Shown piece by piece: positions 1-8,135 of a stretch of DNA of 12,888 nt; position 1 is the first letter of the stretch; the number at the start of each line of letters is the position of its first letter. A model generated the notes under the pieces. That model saw only the letters and a program-made list of their open reading frames with translations. It was not told the DNA's origin and ran no database searches. A program made the translations under genes and the position numbers. This DNA comes from Bacteroidota bacterium (GTDB taxonomy: Bacteria; Bacteroidota; Bacteroidia; Bacteroidales; Lentimicrobiaceae). The stretch lies in assembly GCA_023428585.1 (NCBI GenBank), contig JAEYXG010000344.1, positions 1 to 12,888 on the forward strand, written 5' to 3'.

Positions 1-350
1 ACCGTCATGGCTTCGGCAGCCCTGTTGATGGATGTTCTCCACTTCTGTCGGAGGATTAACAGGAATATGGAGAAAGCCGTACCGGCATGGCCAATTCCTA
101 TCCACCACACAAAGTTTATAATCTCCCATCCCCAGGCAACAGAGTTATTGACGCCCCATGTGCCAATGCCTACTGTTATGGTAATGTAAATTGCAATCAC
201 CCCATAAAGCAATGCTAGCATACTAACTCCAAAGGCCGCCTTCCACCATAATGGAATGGGCTGGTCAATGGGAGCAATGATGTCACTACTTATCTGGTGG
301 TAAGTCTTGTTACCATGGATTAATGACCCTCTGACTTCAGTTTTGTACAT
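1..350 (-). CDS. actC: ActC, NrfD-like membrane subunit of alternative complex III (5' part, cut by window edge)
   Basis: This is the first 116 codons of an integral membrane subunit of alternative complex III, which oxidises menaquinol in the cytoplasmic membrane and passes electrons to the ActB/ActA side. The family is NrfD/PsrC-like. The N-terminus is a short soluble stretch with the typical GNKTYHQI segment (residues 13-20). A first membrane segment follows at about 38-60 (AFGVSMLALLYGV), then GIGTWGVN, then a second membrane segment at about 78-100 containing VWWIGIGHAG. It ends at a conserved RQKWRTSINRAAEAMT-type stretch, where the window stops. The ATG at 350 is chosen because the protein then begins just ahead of the conserved GNKTY region; the frame stays open further upstream but has no convincing earlier start. 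It lies 35 bases after actB and is surely co-transcribed with it. The family assignment rests on recalled sequence patterns and is strong. Confidence 0.93.
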   Translation of the reverse strand, partial: MYKTEVRGSLIHGNKTYHQISSDIIAPIDQPIPLWWKAAFGVSMLALLYGVIAIYITITVGIGTWGVNNSVAWGWEIINFVWWIGIGHAGTAFSIFLLILRQKWRTSINRAAEAMT

Positions 351-385
351 AAAGTATGTGCTTTTATGTGATTGTGTTAACCTTT

Positions 386-3340
386 CTATGAATTTTGCTC
401 TTCCTTGTTCCTTACCATCGTTAAATATCCTACTGAAGGTAATGTATGAAGTTCTTCCAGTAGATGGTAGTTGCGGGGATCTTTATAAAACTTGGAGATT
501 TTGCTCTCCGGATTGTTCAGGTCACCAAATACCAGTGCATCGGCAGGACATGATTGTACACATGCCGGCAGTATGTCGCCGTCAGCCAAGGGACGGTTCT
601 CCAGCTTGGCCTGCAGCTTTTTCTCCTGAATGCGCTGAACGCAGAAGGTGCATTTCTCCACAACTCCCCGTTCACGAACGGTAACATCGGGATTTAATAC
701 CATCCTGCCAAGATCAGAGTTCATATTGTAATCAAACTTCTCATTGGTGGCATACCTGAACCAATTGAAACGCCTAACTTTATAAGGACAGTTGTTAATG
801 CAGTATTTGGTTCCGATGCAACGGTTGTAAGCCATCTGGTTCAGTCCCTCACTGCTATGGTTTGTTGCCGATACAGGGCATACATTCTCACAGGGAGCAT
901 TGTCGCAGTGTTGACAGGCAAGGGGTTGAAACACAACCTCCGGATTTTGGGGGTTGCCTGAATAGTACCTGTCAATCCTCATCCAATGCATGATTCTGGT
1001 TCTTTGAACTTCCTCCTTTCCGACCACCGGAATGTTATTCTCAGCCTGACAGGCAATAACGCAGGTACTGCAACCCACACATTTGTTAAGGTCAACACCC
1101 ATAGCCCAGTGATGCCCCGGGAACTGATTTTCCTTGTAAAGGGTAACATGCTTCTTTTCAAATTCAGCGTGCAGTTCATTGCCAGCTTCGGGATTTTCCT
1201 TGTACCTCGAAAGGATGGTTTCACGCACTATAGGCCTCTCTTCCAGACTGCCGTGCTTTTGTGAGATGGCAAGAGGATATTCACCTGCAAGCGGTTTTAT
1301 TTCAACACCGGTTATTTTATTCCTGCAACGGTTATTGTTGAGGTACGTTACCAGTTTATATGCATTGCTGCCGATTCCGGTTGCCACTTTTCCGTATTTG
1401 GTGTGCCCGTATCCCAATGCCACTGAGATGGTATCATCAGCCTGGCCGGGTTGTATGTAAACAGGAAACTTTAATCCATTAATAAGGATGAGGCTTCCGG
1501 TTATAAGATTTAGTTTCTGTGCAGTGGCCGCTGAAATGGATGCTATGTTATCCCATGAAACCTTGGTAATGGGATCAGGCAATTCCAGTAGCCATGGATT
1601 GTTGGCATGAATTCCATTGCTGAGGGCAATGCCGGTGTATGCCTGTACCTCAATGTTGTTGGCAGATTGTTTGACTTTCGCTGCAATTGCAGCCAGCGAA
1701 TCATTCAATAATGTGCCATTGAAACTATAATTTCTAACAGGAGTTTCAATTTCATAAACACCTTTTTGTAAAGTGGCATTCCATTCAGATTCTGGAATAA
1801 TGACAGACCGATAGAGCCAGTTGGTTTTTATGTACTGATAATAATCTGTTGTACTTCCCATCCACTTTAACAGGCTATCTTGCGGTTGGCGGGTGTTGAA
1901 TATATTACGTATGACAGGTTGGGCGAGGCTGTAGACTCCCGTTTTGGGTTCAGCATCATCCCATGATTCCAGATAGTGATGTGCCGGCAATACATAACGG
2001 AAGTGTTCGTTGGTTTCATTCACCGTGCCATTCATTGAAACGGTGACCTTCATATTCTTTAAACCTTCAATGAAAGCTTCCGGCTGGTGATAATCGAATG
2101 CAGGATTACAATTCCACATAATAAGGCCACCTACGGTTCCATTTTTCATCTCCTCAACCAACAGGTTCATGTCGCTGTCAATTGCCTGATTTGTAAGGAG
2201 CAGGCGGTTCAGATCAAGGGTATTGCCATAGTTGTCAAGCAGGGCATTGATAGCATTTATCACCATCTGCACATCAGGGTCATTACTTCCGGAAACCACT
2301 ATTGATTTACCTCTTAAACTCCATAGTGTGGCAGCAATTTTCTCTATTGCAGGGTGTTTTATTCCCGAAGTGACAGTAGTTTGGCCTGCCAGTTTTGCAA
2401 TTTCATTATACAACTGAAGTATAACTCCCGGTTCTTCTGAAGGTTTTATGGGATAGCGTTCATCGGCCTTGCTGCCTGTAATGGAGAGGCCGCTTTCAAA
2501 CTGATAATGCTTCACCATTTCAGTGCGTCCATTTTGAAGATCTTTGGCTATGCCATAGCGAAAAGCATACTCTGCAGGAGAAAGCCAGGTGCCAAGAAAA
2601 TCAGCAGAGAATGACACTATTATACTTGCTTTATCAAAAAGGTAATCAGGTATTCCATTAATATCAAGGTTCACTTTGTTTGCAAGCAACATCCCTGTAT
2701 AAGAAACAGGTTCATAAACAACATGCTTACCGGGAAATATTAGCAGAAAATCATTGATGAGGGTCCGGGTGGATGGACTGATGACATTTGACGTTAGTAT
2801 CACTGTCTGTTGTCCAGCTTCTGCTACATTCCTTAATCGAGCTACTATATCATTGTCAGCTTGAGCCCAGTTGGTTTCAGCACCATCCTTGACAGGATTT
2901 TTCAGACGGGCAATACCGTCATAAAGGCTCAGAAGGGAGGCTTGGACCCTGGCGGTTGTTCTACCCCTGCTGATGGAGGAAAACTGATTACCCTCAATTT
3001 TTATTGGCCGTCCATCACGCACCTTCACAATGATGGCATTATACTCAAATCCATCAAAATAGGTTGAAGCATAATGGTTTGCCATGCCGGGTGTCACCTC
3101 TTCAGGCTTATTAAGATATGGAATGGCTTTCTTAACAGGATTTTCACAGCTCGAGGCAATGGCAGCACCCGCGAAACTAAACCCGCAAAACTTCAGGAAG
3201 TTGCGCCGCGAAGAAGGTTTTGCCGTGATCTCTTCATCAATGATTTCAAGCAATGATCTTTCATCAGAATTATCAATCTCCTGAGCTTTAGGCGTTTCTC
3301 CGTTTAAAACTTCAACACTGCTCCAGTATTTTTTTTCCAT
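386..3340 (-). CDS. actB: ActB, molybdopterin-oxidoreductase-like/iron-sulfur subunit of alternative complex III
   Basis: This is the large periplasm-facing subunit of alternative complex III, fusing a molybdopterin-oxidoreductase-like domain (about 85-670) to an iron-sulfur ferredoxin domain (about 735-940). The N-terminus has the extended Tat-type leader of this family: KYWSSVEVL near residue 4, then SRRNFLKFCG (twin Arg 45-46) and a hydrophobic stretch to about 64. The cysteine motifs are C754/757/760/764, C809/812/817/821, C841/847/851 and C897/900/927/931. That is 15 cysteines, with one three-Cys motif, which fits the known three [4Fe-4S] plus one [3Fe-4S] of ActB. From family knowledge the molybdopterin-like domain carries no cofactor and is structural. 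At 984 residues the length is within the usual range of about 950-1050. It lies 40 bases after actA and 35 bases before actC, so it sits in the middle of one operon. No frameshift or missing motif is visible. Confidence 0.95.
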   Translation of the reverse strand: MEKKYWSSVEVLNGETPKAQEIDNSDERSLLEIIDEEITAKPSSRRNFLKFCGFSFAGAAIASSCENPVKKAIPYLNKPEEVTPGMANHYASTYFDGFEYNAIIVKVRDGRPIKIEGNQFSSISRGRTTARVQASLLSLYDGIARLKNPVKDGAETNWAQADNDIVARLRNVAEAGQQTVILTSNVISPSTRTLINDFLLIFPGKHVVYEPVSYTGMLLANKVNLDINGIPDYLFDKASIIVSFSADFLGTWLSPAEYAFRYGIAKDLQNGRTEMVKHYQFESGLSITGSKADERYPIKPSEEPGVILQLYNEIAKLAGQTTVTSGIKHPAIEKIAATLWSLRGKSIVVSGSNDPDVQMVINAINALLDNYGNTLDLNRLLLTNQAIDSDMNLLVEEMKNGTVGGLIMWNCNPAFDYHQPEAFIEGLKNMKVTVSMNGTVNETNEHFRYVLPAHHYLESWDDAEPKTGVYSLAQPVIRNIFNTRQPQDSLLKWMGSTTDYYQYIKTNWLYRSVIIPESEWNATLQKGVYEIETPVRNYSFNGTLLNDSLAAIAAKVKQSANNIEVQAYTGIALSNGIHANNPWLLELPDPITKVSWDNIASISAATAQKLNLITGSLILINGLKFPVYIQPGQADDTISVALGYGHTKYGKVATGIGSNAYKLVTYLNNNRCRNKITGVEIKPLAGEYPLAISQKHGSLEERPIVRETILSRYKENPEAGNELHAEFEKKHVTLYKENQFPGHHWAMGVDLNKCVGCSTCVIACQAENNIPVVGKEEVQRTRIMHWMRIDRYYSGNPQNPEVVFQPLACQHCDNAPCENVCPVSATNHSSEGLNQMAYNRCIGTKYCINNCPYKVRRFNWFRYATNEKFDYNMNSDLGRMVLNPDVTVRERGVVEKCTFCVQRIQEKKLQAKLENRPLADGDILPACVQSCPADALVFGDLNNPESKISKFYKDPRNYHLLEELHTLPSVGYLTMVRNKEEQNS

Positions 3341-3380
3341 TTACTACAAAGGTTAATATGGATAATTATAGTTTACAAAA

Positions 3381-4829
3381 TCAATAATGACATTTCATGC
3401 AATCAATTCCACCAATACTTTCAACGGTCACCGGTGATGTTTTTCCACTTTCATCAGATGCCTTTTGGTTTTTGTAGATGGAATAGTATTTGTTTCCCTT
3501 GAAGTTGATCTCAGTATCGCGGTGACAATTCACACACCATCCCATGGAGAGGTCGTTTTCCTGTTTCAGGATATGCATTTCTTCCACTTTACCATGACAG
3601 GTTTGACACTCAATATTTCCGGCACTGGTGTGTTGGGAATGATTGAAATAAGCATGGTCAGGCAAATTATGCACTCTTATCCATTCAATGGGCTTGCCTG
3701 AATTTGCAGCCCTATGTATTTTGTTTATTTCAAAGTTTCCGGAATTAGTGCCTGTTCTGACCACATTATGACAATTTAGACACAGATTGTTTGAAGGTAT
3801 TCCTGCTGATTTGCTGAAATCAACAGACGTATGGCAGTAACGGCAATCAATCTTGTTATCGCCGGCATGAATTTTATGTGAAAACTTAATTGGTTGGTCG
3901 GGTGCATAGTTCTTTGTTCGGCTTAGGTTTTGAGCCTCAACAACTGCCAGTCCGGTGTGTACAGCAATACCGGTGAGAAGTACTGCGATATGGATGATCC
4001 TGTATTTTATTTTTTTTAAAAAGAGTAGATCAATGATTGCCAGAGTCATCAGTAGGCCAAAAGCCAGAAAGAGCATTAGCTTAACAGGAAATATTTTATG
4101 CTCAACCAACTGACCGGTGCTTATATGAGATAGGTAGGCAGCAATATAATACACTTCATCTTCACTCATTTTTATATCATTGTGGGCCTGTTGCATTTTT
4201 TCTGAAACCGGCTGCCCCATTGATTGGTATATGTTCATTCCCTTGGGATCCATGAATGAATTGGCTAAGTCCATTGCTGAAGGATTCCAATTCAATGAAT
4301 CGTCGGTAATGGTATTATGGCAATTAGTGCAATTAAAGCTACCTCCATTTTTTAAAGGAATTAATCCATGGAAAAGCCTTTCGCCTCTTAGGTATTCCTC
4401 ATGTTTAAATCCTGTTTTCTTATTTACATCAACATTAAGGACCTCTACCACTGCCGGCTCCCATTTGTCGATGTAGTCAATAATGCTATTCACTTCCGCA
4501 TCAGAGAACTGGGTAAAAGAGGGCATCACTGACTTCTTGTATTCCTCATAGATTTTCACGGCAATAGGATCACCTGAATTAATAACTTCCTGTGAATTAC
4601 GTATGAATTTCACCAGCCATTCTCTTTCTCTTCTATCAGTTACATCCTTTAAATCAGGCCCTACAAGTTTCCCTTGGCCTAATTGATGGCAGACAGCACA
4701 GTTTTTTTCAAATAATTGCTTGCCTTCCTGCGCATAGGAAGAGAGAGTAAAAAAAGCCAATAACATAACTAGAGCGAAAGTGCAGTTTCGCTTAAGTCCA
4801 TACCGATAGATGTTTGCTTTTTGATTCAT
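3381..4829 (-). CDS. actA: ActA, multiheme c-type cytochrome subunit of alternative complex III (seven heme motifs)
   Basis: This is a secreted, membrane-anchored multiheme cytochrome that carries electrons within or out of alternative complex III. It has a signal peptide (hydrophobic about 16-31, likely cleavage after SSYA at 33). A class I cytochrome c-like domain follows with CAVCH (44-48) and a probable Met ligand in VMPSF (about 102). A second segment carries CTNCH (167-171). Two membrane helices lie at about 249-271 and 276-298. The C-terminal part has five motifs: CRYCH 329, CLNCH 350, CQTCH 408, CVNCH 432 and CMKCH 477, the last ending two residues before the stop. The pentaheme C-terminal part is the classic ActA; the two N-terminal heme motifs are extra relative to the pentaheme description and suggest a fused cytochrome. 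It is the first gene of the act operon, 40 bases ahead of actB. The start at 4829 places the signal peptide correctly. The name could also be given as a cytochrome c3-family protein. Confidence 0.9.
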   Translation of the reverse strand: MNQKANIYRYGLKRNCTFALVMLLAFFTLSSYAQEGKQLFEKNCAVCHQLGQGKLVGPDLKDVTDRREREWLVKFIRNSQEVINSGDPIAVKIYEEYKKSVMPSFTQFSDAEVNSIIDYIDKWEPAVVEVLNVDVNKKTGFKHEEYLRGERLFHGLIPLKNGGSFNCTNCHNTITDDSLNWNPSAMDLANSFMDPKGMNIYQSMGQPVSEKMQQAHNDIKMSEDEVYYIAAYLSHISTGQLVEHKIFPVKLMLFLAFGLLMTLAIIDLLFLKKIKYRIIHIAVLLTGIAVHTGLAVVEAQNLSRTKNYAPDQPIKFSHKIHAGDNKIDCRYCHTSVDFSKSAGIPSNNLCLNCHNVVRTGTNSGNFEINKIHRAANSGKPIEWIRVHNLPDHAYFNHSQHTSAGNIECQTCHGKVEEMHILKQENDLSMGWCVNCHRDTEINFKGNKYYSIYKNQKASDESGKTSPVTVESIGGIDCMKCHY

Positions 4830-5107
4830 ATAAAGCTTATTATTTGGTATTGGGATATAAAAGATGATAAATGCGATGCATGTAACTGATAATCAAGATA
4901 AGAATATGCAGTTGTCACTCTACTTTCAATCATATCAGTGTTGAGATTACTAACTCAATAGGTATTTAGTGATTGCGAATATAAATCAGTTTTTTCTAGT
5001 AAGCAATATTCAACTATACAAAATAGGGGTTAATCCATTACTTTATAATGAATCTAAACAACTTATAGGTTTCAATATACCCAAATACATAACTTTAAAA
5101 AAGTAAA
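4830..5107 (-). other. Intergenic leader upstream of the act operon
   Basis: This AT-rich stretch of about 280 bases separates actA from the tRNA terminator. Because the terminator faces into it, the act operon promoter should lie here, on the minus strand. I see no reading frame longer than about 15 codons and no exact TAnnTTTG box; the nearest look-alike is TATTTTG at about 5019-5025, which has the wrong spacing. No riboswitch or strong hairpin is apparent. The act promoter location is inference. Confidence 0.4.
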
Positions 5108-5135
5108 ATGCCCGATAGCTTACGTTATCGGGCAT
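5098..5135 (-). terminator. Rho-independent terminator of the tRNA-Ser gene
   Basis: A perfect 10-bp inverted repeat (ATGCCCGATA at 5108-5117 with TATCGGGCAT at 5126-5135) encloses an 8-base loop. Read on the minus strand it is followed by a T-rich run, TTTTACTTTTTTAA. It begins 7 bases after the tRNA 3' end, so it ends the tRNA transcript and insulates the act operon. Confidence 0.88.
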
Positions 5136-5142
5136 CAGGATG

Positions 5143-5229
5143 CGGAGAGAAAGGGATTCGAACCCTTGGTACCCGTAAGGGTACAACGGTTTTCGAGACC
5201 GCCCCAATCGACCACTCTGGCATCTCTCC
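5143..5229 (-). tRNA. tRNA-Ser (anticodon CGA)
   Basis: This is an 87-base serine tRNA that reads UCG codons. The acceptor stem is GGAGAGA paired with TCTCTCC, followed by discriminator G; the next bases are CAT, so CCA is not encoded. The anticodon stem CGGT/ACCG encloses the loop CTCGAAA, giving anticodon CGA with T33 and A37. The long variable arm characteristic of tRNA-Ser is present (TACCC TTAC GGGTA), and the T-arm carries GGTTCGAATCC. It stands alone, with its own -7 box upstream and a strong terminator downstream. The cognate anticodon is unambiguous from the loop. Confidence 0.97.
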
Positions 5230-5244
5230 GAATGGTTTGGGGTG

Positions 5245-5252
5245 CAAATGTA
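5245..5252 (-). promoter_or_regulatory. Bacteroidota-type -7 box for tRNA-Ser
   Basis: Read on the minus strand, the eight bases are TACATTTG, an exact match to the Bacteroidota housekeeping -7 consensus TAnnTTTG. The box ends 15 bases before the first base of the mature tRNA, a sensible distance for a short 5' leader. A clear -33 TTG at standard spacing is not present: the nearest TTG is about 26 bases upstream, and TTTTTA lies nearer. The call therefore rests on the -7 box and its position. Confidence 0.55.
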
Positions 5253-5432
5253 TTCATTTTATTGGTAAAAAGTGTGGTCAAATTCATATAACCACTAATG
5301 TGTACTCTCATTTTAATTGAGAAGAAGGGGATCATCGTAAATTCTTCTGTATACTCCCGGTCTCGATTTACACCGAGTTTAATAATATGTTTTGTGAATG
5401 CTGGTAATATTATTGCGAGTGAAAGTATAGCT

Positions 5433-7040
5433 CTACATAAATTCCAGTTCCTGATTATCTTCAACCGGGAAGAAGAGATTAAAGGTTGCGCCTTCACCGG
5501 GTACGCCGGTCGCAGTTATATAACCATTGTGGTTCTGAATAACTTTCTTGCAAATGGTTAATCCTATACCCGTACCCGAGTATTCATTCTTGTTATGTAA
5601 TCGTTGAAAAATTTCAAATATCTTCTGGCTGTACTGTTGATTAAAACCTATTCCGTTGTCAGATATACTTATACAGTGATAATTTGCAATCTTCTTTAAT
5701 CCGAATCCTGTGATGAATTCCCCAGGAACAATCTTTACAGTGATGCTGATCTCTGGAGGAACTCCTTCTTTACTGTATTTGATTGCATTGTCAAGTAGGT
5801 TAATGAATAATTGCTGTATTTGTGAAGGAATGACATTTAATACAGGGAGTTTTTCTGCCTTTATATTTGCTTGCTTGATAGCTATCTCCTCCTTCAGGTT
5901 TAGTAGTGATTCGTGCAATATCTTGTTAAGATCATAGGGAATCTTGATTGTGGTAGGATTGTTGGTTCTGGAATATTCAAGCAAATCATTGATCAGGTTT
6001 TGCATCCTGTGTGCCGAATAGACAATGCGGTTGAAATAATTGATGGAAGTAGATGAAAGACTTGATTCTTCCTTATCGAGAATCAGCTTTGATAGAACCT
6101 GTATTTTACGCAAAGGTTCCTGCAAATCATGTGAAGCCATGTGATTGAAAGATGCCAGTTCAGCATTTTGCCTCTCCAATTGAAGGTTCTTCTCTTCAAG
6201 CATTATTTCTTTGTCGATCAATGAGGTGATATCCTGTGCAATACCGACAATGAAATTGGTTTTATTTATGCGAATCTTATCAGAGGTGCCTTTAATATAG
6301 CGGCTCTTCCCATCACGGCGTATAATCCTGAATACACTGACACTGGTACGATTCATTTTATAATCCTTGAGGCTTGACTCGATGAGGTTTTGCCGATCAT
6401 CAGAATGAACCATATTGAGTATACTCTCAAAGCTGCTTTCCTCATTCATATCATATCCGCAGATTTTACGAAGGTTCTCTGAAAGAATAAACTCACTTGT
6501 CTCCAGATTTATATGCCAATGCCCCAATCCGGCACTGATTTCAGCGAAATGGATTACCCTAAGGGAAGTCTTGAGTTCAATATTGGTTAACCTCAGCTCT
6601 TCCTGCCGTTTCTGAAGCTGGTTTAATTTGGATACTTCCTTAGTAACATCCTGAAGTGTGCCGATCAGAACTCTCGCTCCTTCTATAACAGCAACATTGC
6701 TTATTGCCTTGATGTTTTTGATTGAACCACTCTTGGTGCGGATCCTGTATTCCCAGGTATCCGCACTCTTGTTCATTTTTGTATTTCGCCGTGCTTCTTC
6801 AATTTTTTGACGGTCTTCAGGATGAAGGAATGTTTCATTGAAGTAATTAATGTCGGGAATAAACTCGTTTGGTTCACATCCAAGCAGCCTGTAAAAGTTA
6901 TCGGAATAGTATAGTTCTTCGGTATCAAGATTCCATGAAAAGGTTCCAAGATCAGCGTTGATTTCTGCTTGATTGAATATATACTCGCGAATATTTCCTG
7001 CACTGTTATTTACCTTCTCAGGCAGTCTTTCCTCTTTCAT
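5433..7040 (-). CDS. Soluble double-PAS sensor histidine kinase (orphan)
   Basis: This is a 535-residue cytoplasmic sensor histidine kinase. Two PAS domains with PAC-like tails lie at about 26-135 (DLGTFSWNL, then GTLQDVTKE) and 165-275 (GLGHWHINLE, then GIAQDITSL). A coiled-coil linker at about 277-297 leads to the HisKA dimerisation domain with the phospho-acceptor His304 in MASHDLQEPLRKIQ. The ATPase domain has the N box (LLDNAIKYS, Asn418), G1 box DNGIGF (461-466), F box (IFEIFQRLH) and G2 box GTGIGLTICKK (489-499). All motifs needed for kinase activity are present. There is no signal peptide or membrane segment, so the signal should be intracellular, possibly through a PAS ligand; no cofactor-binding residue can be named. 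No response regulator is adjacent: the tRNA lies downstream and the small membrane-protein cluster 237 bases upstream. It resembles the kinase at 8920-10713 closely through the catalytic half, suggesting paralogy. Substrate and signal are unknown. Confidence 0.92.
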   Translation of the reverse strand: MKEERLPEKVNNSAGNIREYIFNQAEINADLGTFSWNLDTEELYYSDNFYRLLGCEPNEFIPDINYFNETFLHPEDRQKIEEARRNTKMNKSADTWEYRIRTKSGSIKNIKAISNVAVIEGARVLIGTLQDVTKEVSKLNQLQKRQEELRLTNIELKTSLRVIHFAEISAGLGHWHINLETSEFILSENLRKICGYDMNEESSFESILNMVHSDDRQNLIESSLKDYKMNRTSVSVFRIIRRDGKSRYIKGTSDKIRINKTNFIVGIAQDITSLIDKEIMLEEKNLQLERQNAELASFNHMASHDLQEPLRKIQVLSKLILDKEESSLSSTSINYFNRIVYSAHRMQNLINDLLEYSRTNNPTTIKIPYDLNKILHESLLNLKEEIAIKQANIKAEKLPVLNVIPSQIQQLFINLLDNAIKYSKEGVPPEISITVKIVPGEFITGFGLKKIANYHCISISDNGIGFNQQYSQKIFEIFQRLHNKNEYSGTGIGLTICKKVIQNHNGYITATGVPGEGATFNLFFPVEDNQELEFM

Positions 7041-7072
7041 GATAGAGTGTATGGCAAATAGAACATATATTA

Positions 7073-7091
7073 TGCAATAGTGTTGCTATAT
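7073..7091. repeat. Word pair TGCAATAGTG + TTGCTATAT, copy upstream of the orphan kinase
   Basis: Two short words stand directly next to each other on the plus strand, about 33-50 bases ahead of the orphan kinase start. Both words recur on the opposite strand, in swapped order with a short spacer, upstream of the ytxH-like gene (8468-8490). It could be a shared operator half-site pair or chance in AT-rich DNA; the sequence alone does not decide. Confidence 0.25.
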
Positions 7092-7277
7092 TATTGAATA
7101 ACCAGTCCTATTTTCTATGTTTTTTCATTATGGGGAATAAGATATCTCATATTCTAATTCACCTTAAATAGCATAAACGAAGAAGTGATCATTTGGTTTG
7201 ATCAAATGAACATTAAAATGACAAAAAAAAACTGAATTATTATTTATGGAAATTGAATTTTGTATGGCAACCTGATG

Positions 7278-7736
7278 TTAATCTACATTGGATTCTTCAT
7301 TTTCAGAATTCCATGACTGCTTATTACGTTGTTTTGATAGGAGGTCGTAGGCAAATTGCTTTATCTTGTCGGAGTTTTGGGAGATTACAGTTGCCAAAGC
7401 GTACTTTACTAAGGAAAAGGAAGCCAGCTTTATCTGATGTGCAATGGTGTCACTTATATTATTGGTTGTGGCATTTGACTTTGGCCCTTTTTTTCCTGAT
7501 AGAAGTCGGTGAATAATCATGCCGGTAACTATGGTAGTCCCGGTTACGAGCAGAGCTTTCCTTACTTCAGACGATCTACTTAATTGACCGATACCTTCTT
7601 TAAGAAGATTTGAAGGCTTCATTTGTTCGCCAATATCAATAAATTCTTTCTTCAGGCTTAGGAAGTCCTCTTTTTGTTTGGTTTCCAATATCTGAATGGC
7701 TGACTGTAGTTCACTTACAGAATCATTTTTTTGCAT
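7278..7736 (-). CDS. Small membrane protein of unknown function, third gene of the ytxH/holin-like cluster
   Basis: I do not recognise a named family for this 152-residue protein. An N-terminal helical, charged region (about 1-58) has coiled-coil character (IQILETKQKEDFLSLKKEF). A hydrophobic segment at about 60-80 (ALLVTGTTIVTGMIIHRLL) could span the membrane. A second, weaker amphipathic or hydrophobic stretch lies at about 103-120 (KLASFSLVKYALATVIS), followed by a polar tail rich in Asn, Glu and Lys. The start codon lies 9 bases after the stop of the holin/YqjE-like gene, so translation is probably coupled. The arrangement recalls the enterobacterial yqjD-yqjE-yqjK group of small inner-membrane proteins, but that parallel comes from organisation and size, not from proven homology. 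No catalytic motif is visible. Confidence 0.8.
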   Translation of the reverse strand: MQKNDSVSELQSAIQILETKQKEDFLSLKKEFIDIGEQMKPSNLLKEGIGQLSRSSEVRKALLVTGTTIVTGMIIHRLLSGKKGPKSNATTNNISDTIAHQIKLASFSLVKYALATVISQNSDKIKQFAYDLLSKQRNKQSWNSENEESNVD

Positions 7737-7745
7737 TTTACCTTC

Positions 7746-8087
7746 TTACTTTAATAGTTTTGAGATCAGAGCGGTGATTACTGGAGCTTTAATAATCTTT
7801 TTATTGAAAATGACCACCACTAATACTAATAGCAAGTAAAATCCTGATATGATGAAGAAGCCGGCGTATGCTTTTCCTAGCAAATCACTTATCCAGAATG
7901 CCATGGCCAGATTCAAAAATAGAATGAAAACAAATGCTAATAGACCAATTAGTAAAATATAGATAGTACTTGAAAGTATAGCTGAAAGCTTATCTATTGC
8001 TTTCAACTTAAATAGGTCAATCGAGGTCTTGCTGAAATTTTCCAATTTTTCCAGCAAGGCCCCGAACAACGGCGAATTTTCTTCCAT
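7746..8087 (-). CDS. Phage-holin-family/YqjE-like small membrane protein
   Basis: This 113-residue protein has a short amphipathic N-terminus ending in TSIDLFKLKAIDKLS, then two strongly hydrophobic segments at about 38-66 and 74-95. Between them lies FWISDLLGKAYAGFF, and a basic NKKIIKAP motif follows the second helix. This pattern matches the Bacteroidota proteins usually labelled 'phage holin family' (Phage_holin_3_6, related to E. coli YqjE). Despite the label there is no phage context, and the likely role is as a cellular inner-membrane protein of unknown mechanism. It sits between the ytxH-like gene (48 bases upstream) and the 152-residue protein gene (9 bases downstream), so the three form one transcription unit. 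The family call is good, the function unknown. Confidence 0.85.
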   Translation of the reverse strand: MEENSPLFGALLEKLENFSKTSIDLFKLKAIDKLSAILSSTIYILLIGLLAFVFILFLNLAMAFWISDLLGKAYAGFFIISGFYLLLVLVVVIFNKKIIKAPVITALISKLLK

Positions 8088-8135
8088 AATTCCAAAATTT
8101 AATTCAATCGCAGCTCCTAAAGTGAAGTGATTTCA

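Noticed and set aside
386..3340. Several plus-strand and minus-strand open frames of 60-125 codons inside actB
   Set aside because: They overlap a full-length gene with all family motifs in another frame and show no domain of their own.
5108..5320. Plus-strand 70-codon open frame across the tRNA (contains EKGIRTLGTRKG)
   Set aside because: It is the antisense translation of the tRNA-Ser gene and its terminator, a well-known source of false proteins.
5349..5382. Short inverted repeats (CTCG/CGAG and CGGT/ACCG) between the orphan kinase and the tRNA
   Set aside because: Stems of only four pairs without a T-run on the minus strand; no terminator or RNA can be supported.
5135..5497. Minus-strand 120-codon open frame covering the tRNA and the 3' end of the orphan kinase
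   Set aside because: It runs through the tRNA itself and overlaps the kinase in another frame; the peptide resembles no family.
7190..7208. Inverted repeat CATTTG/CAAATG with 7-base loop as a terminator of the small membrane-protein cluster
   Set aside because: No T-run follows on the minus strand and the stem is short and AT-rich; it could be an operator, but nothing supports that further.
7746..8087. 'Phage holin' gene as a sign of a prophage
   Set aside because: No endolysin, structural, integrase or attachment-site signals are nearby; the family is a normal chromosomal one in Bacteroidota.
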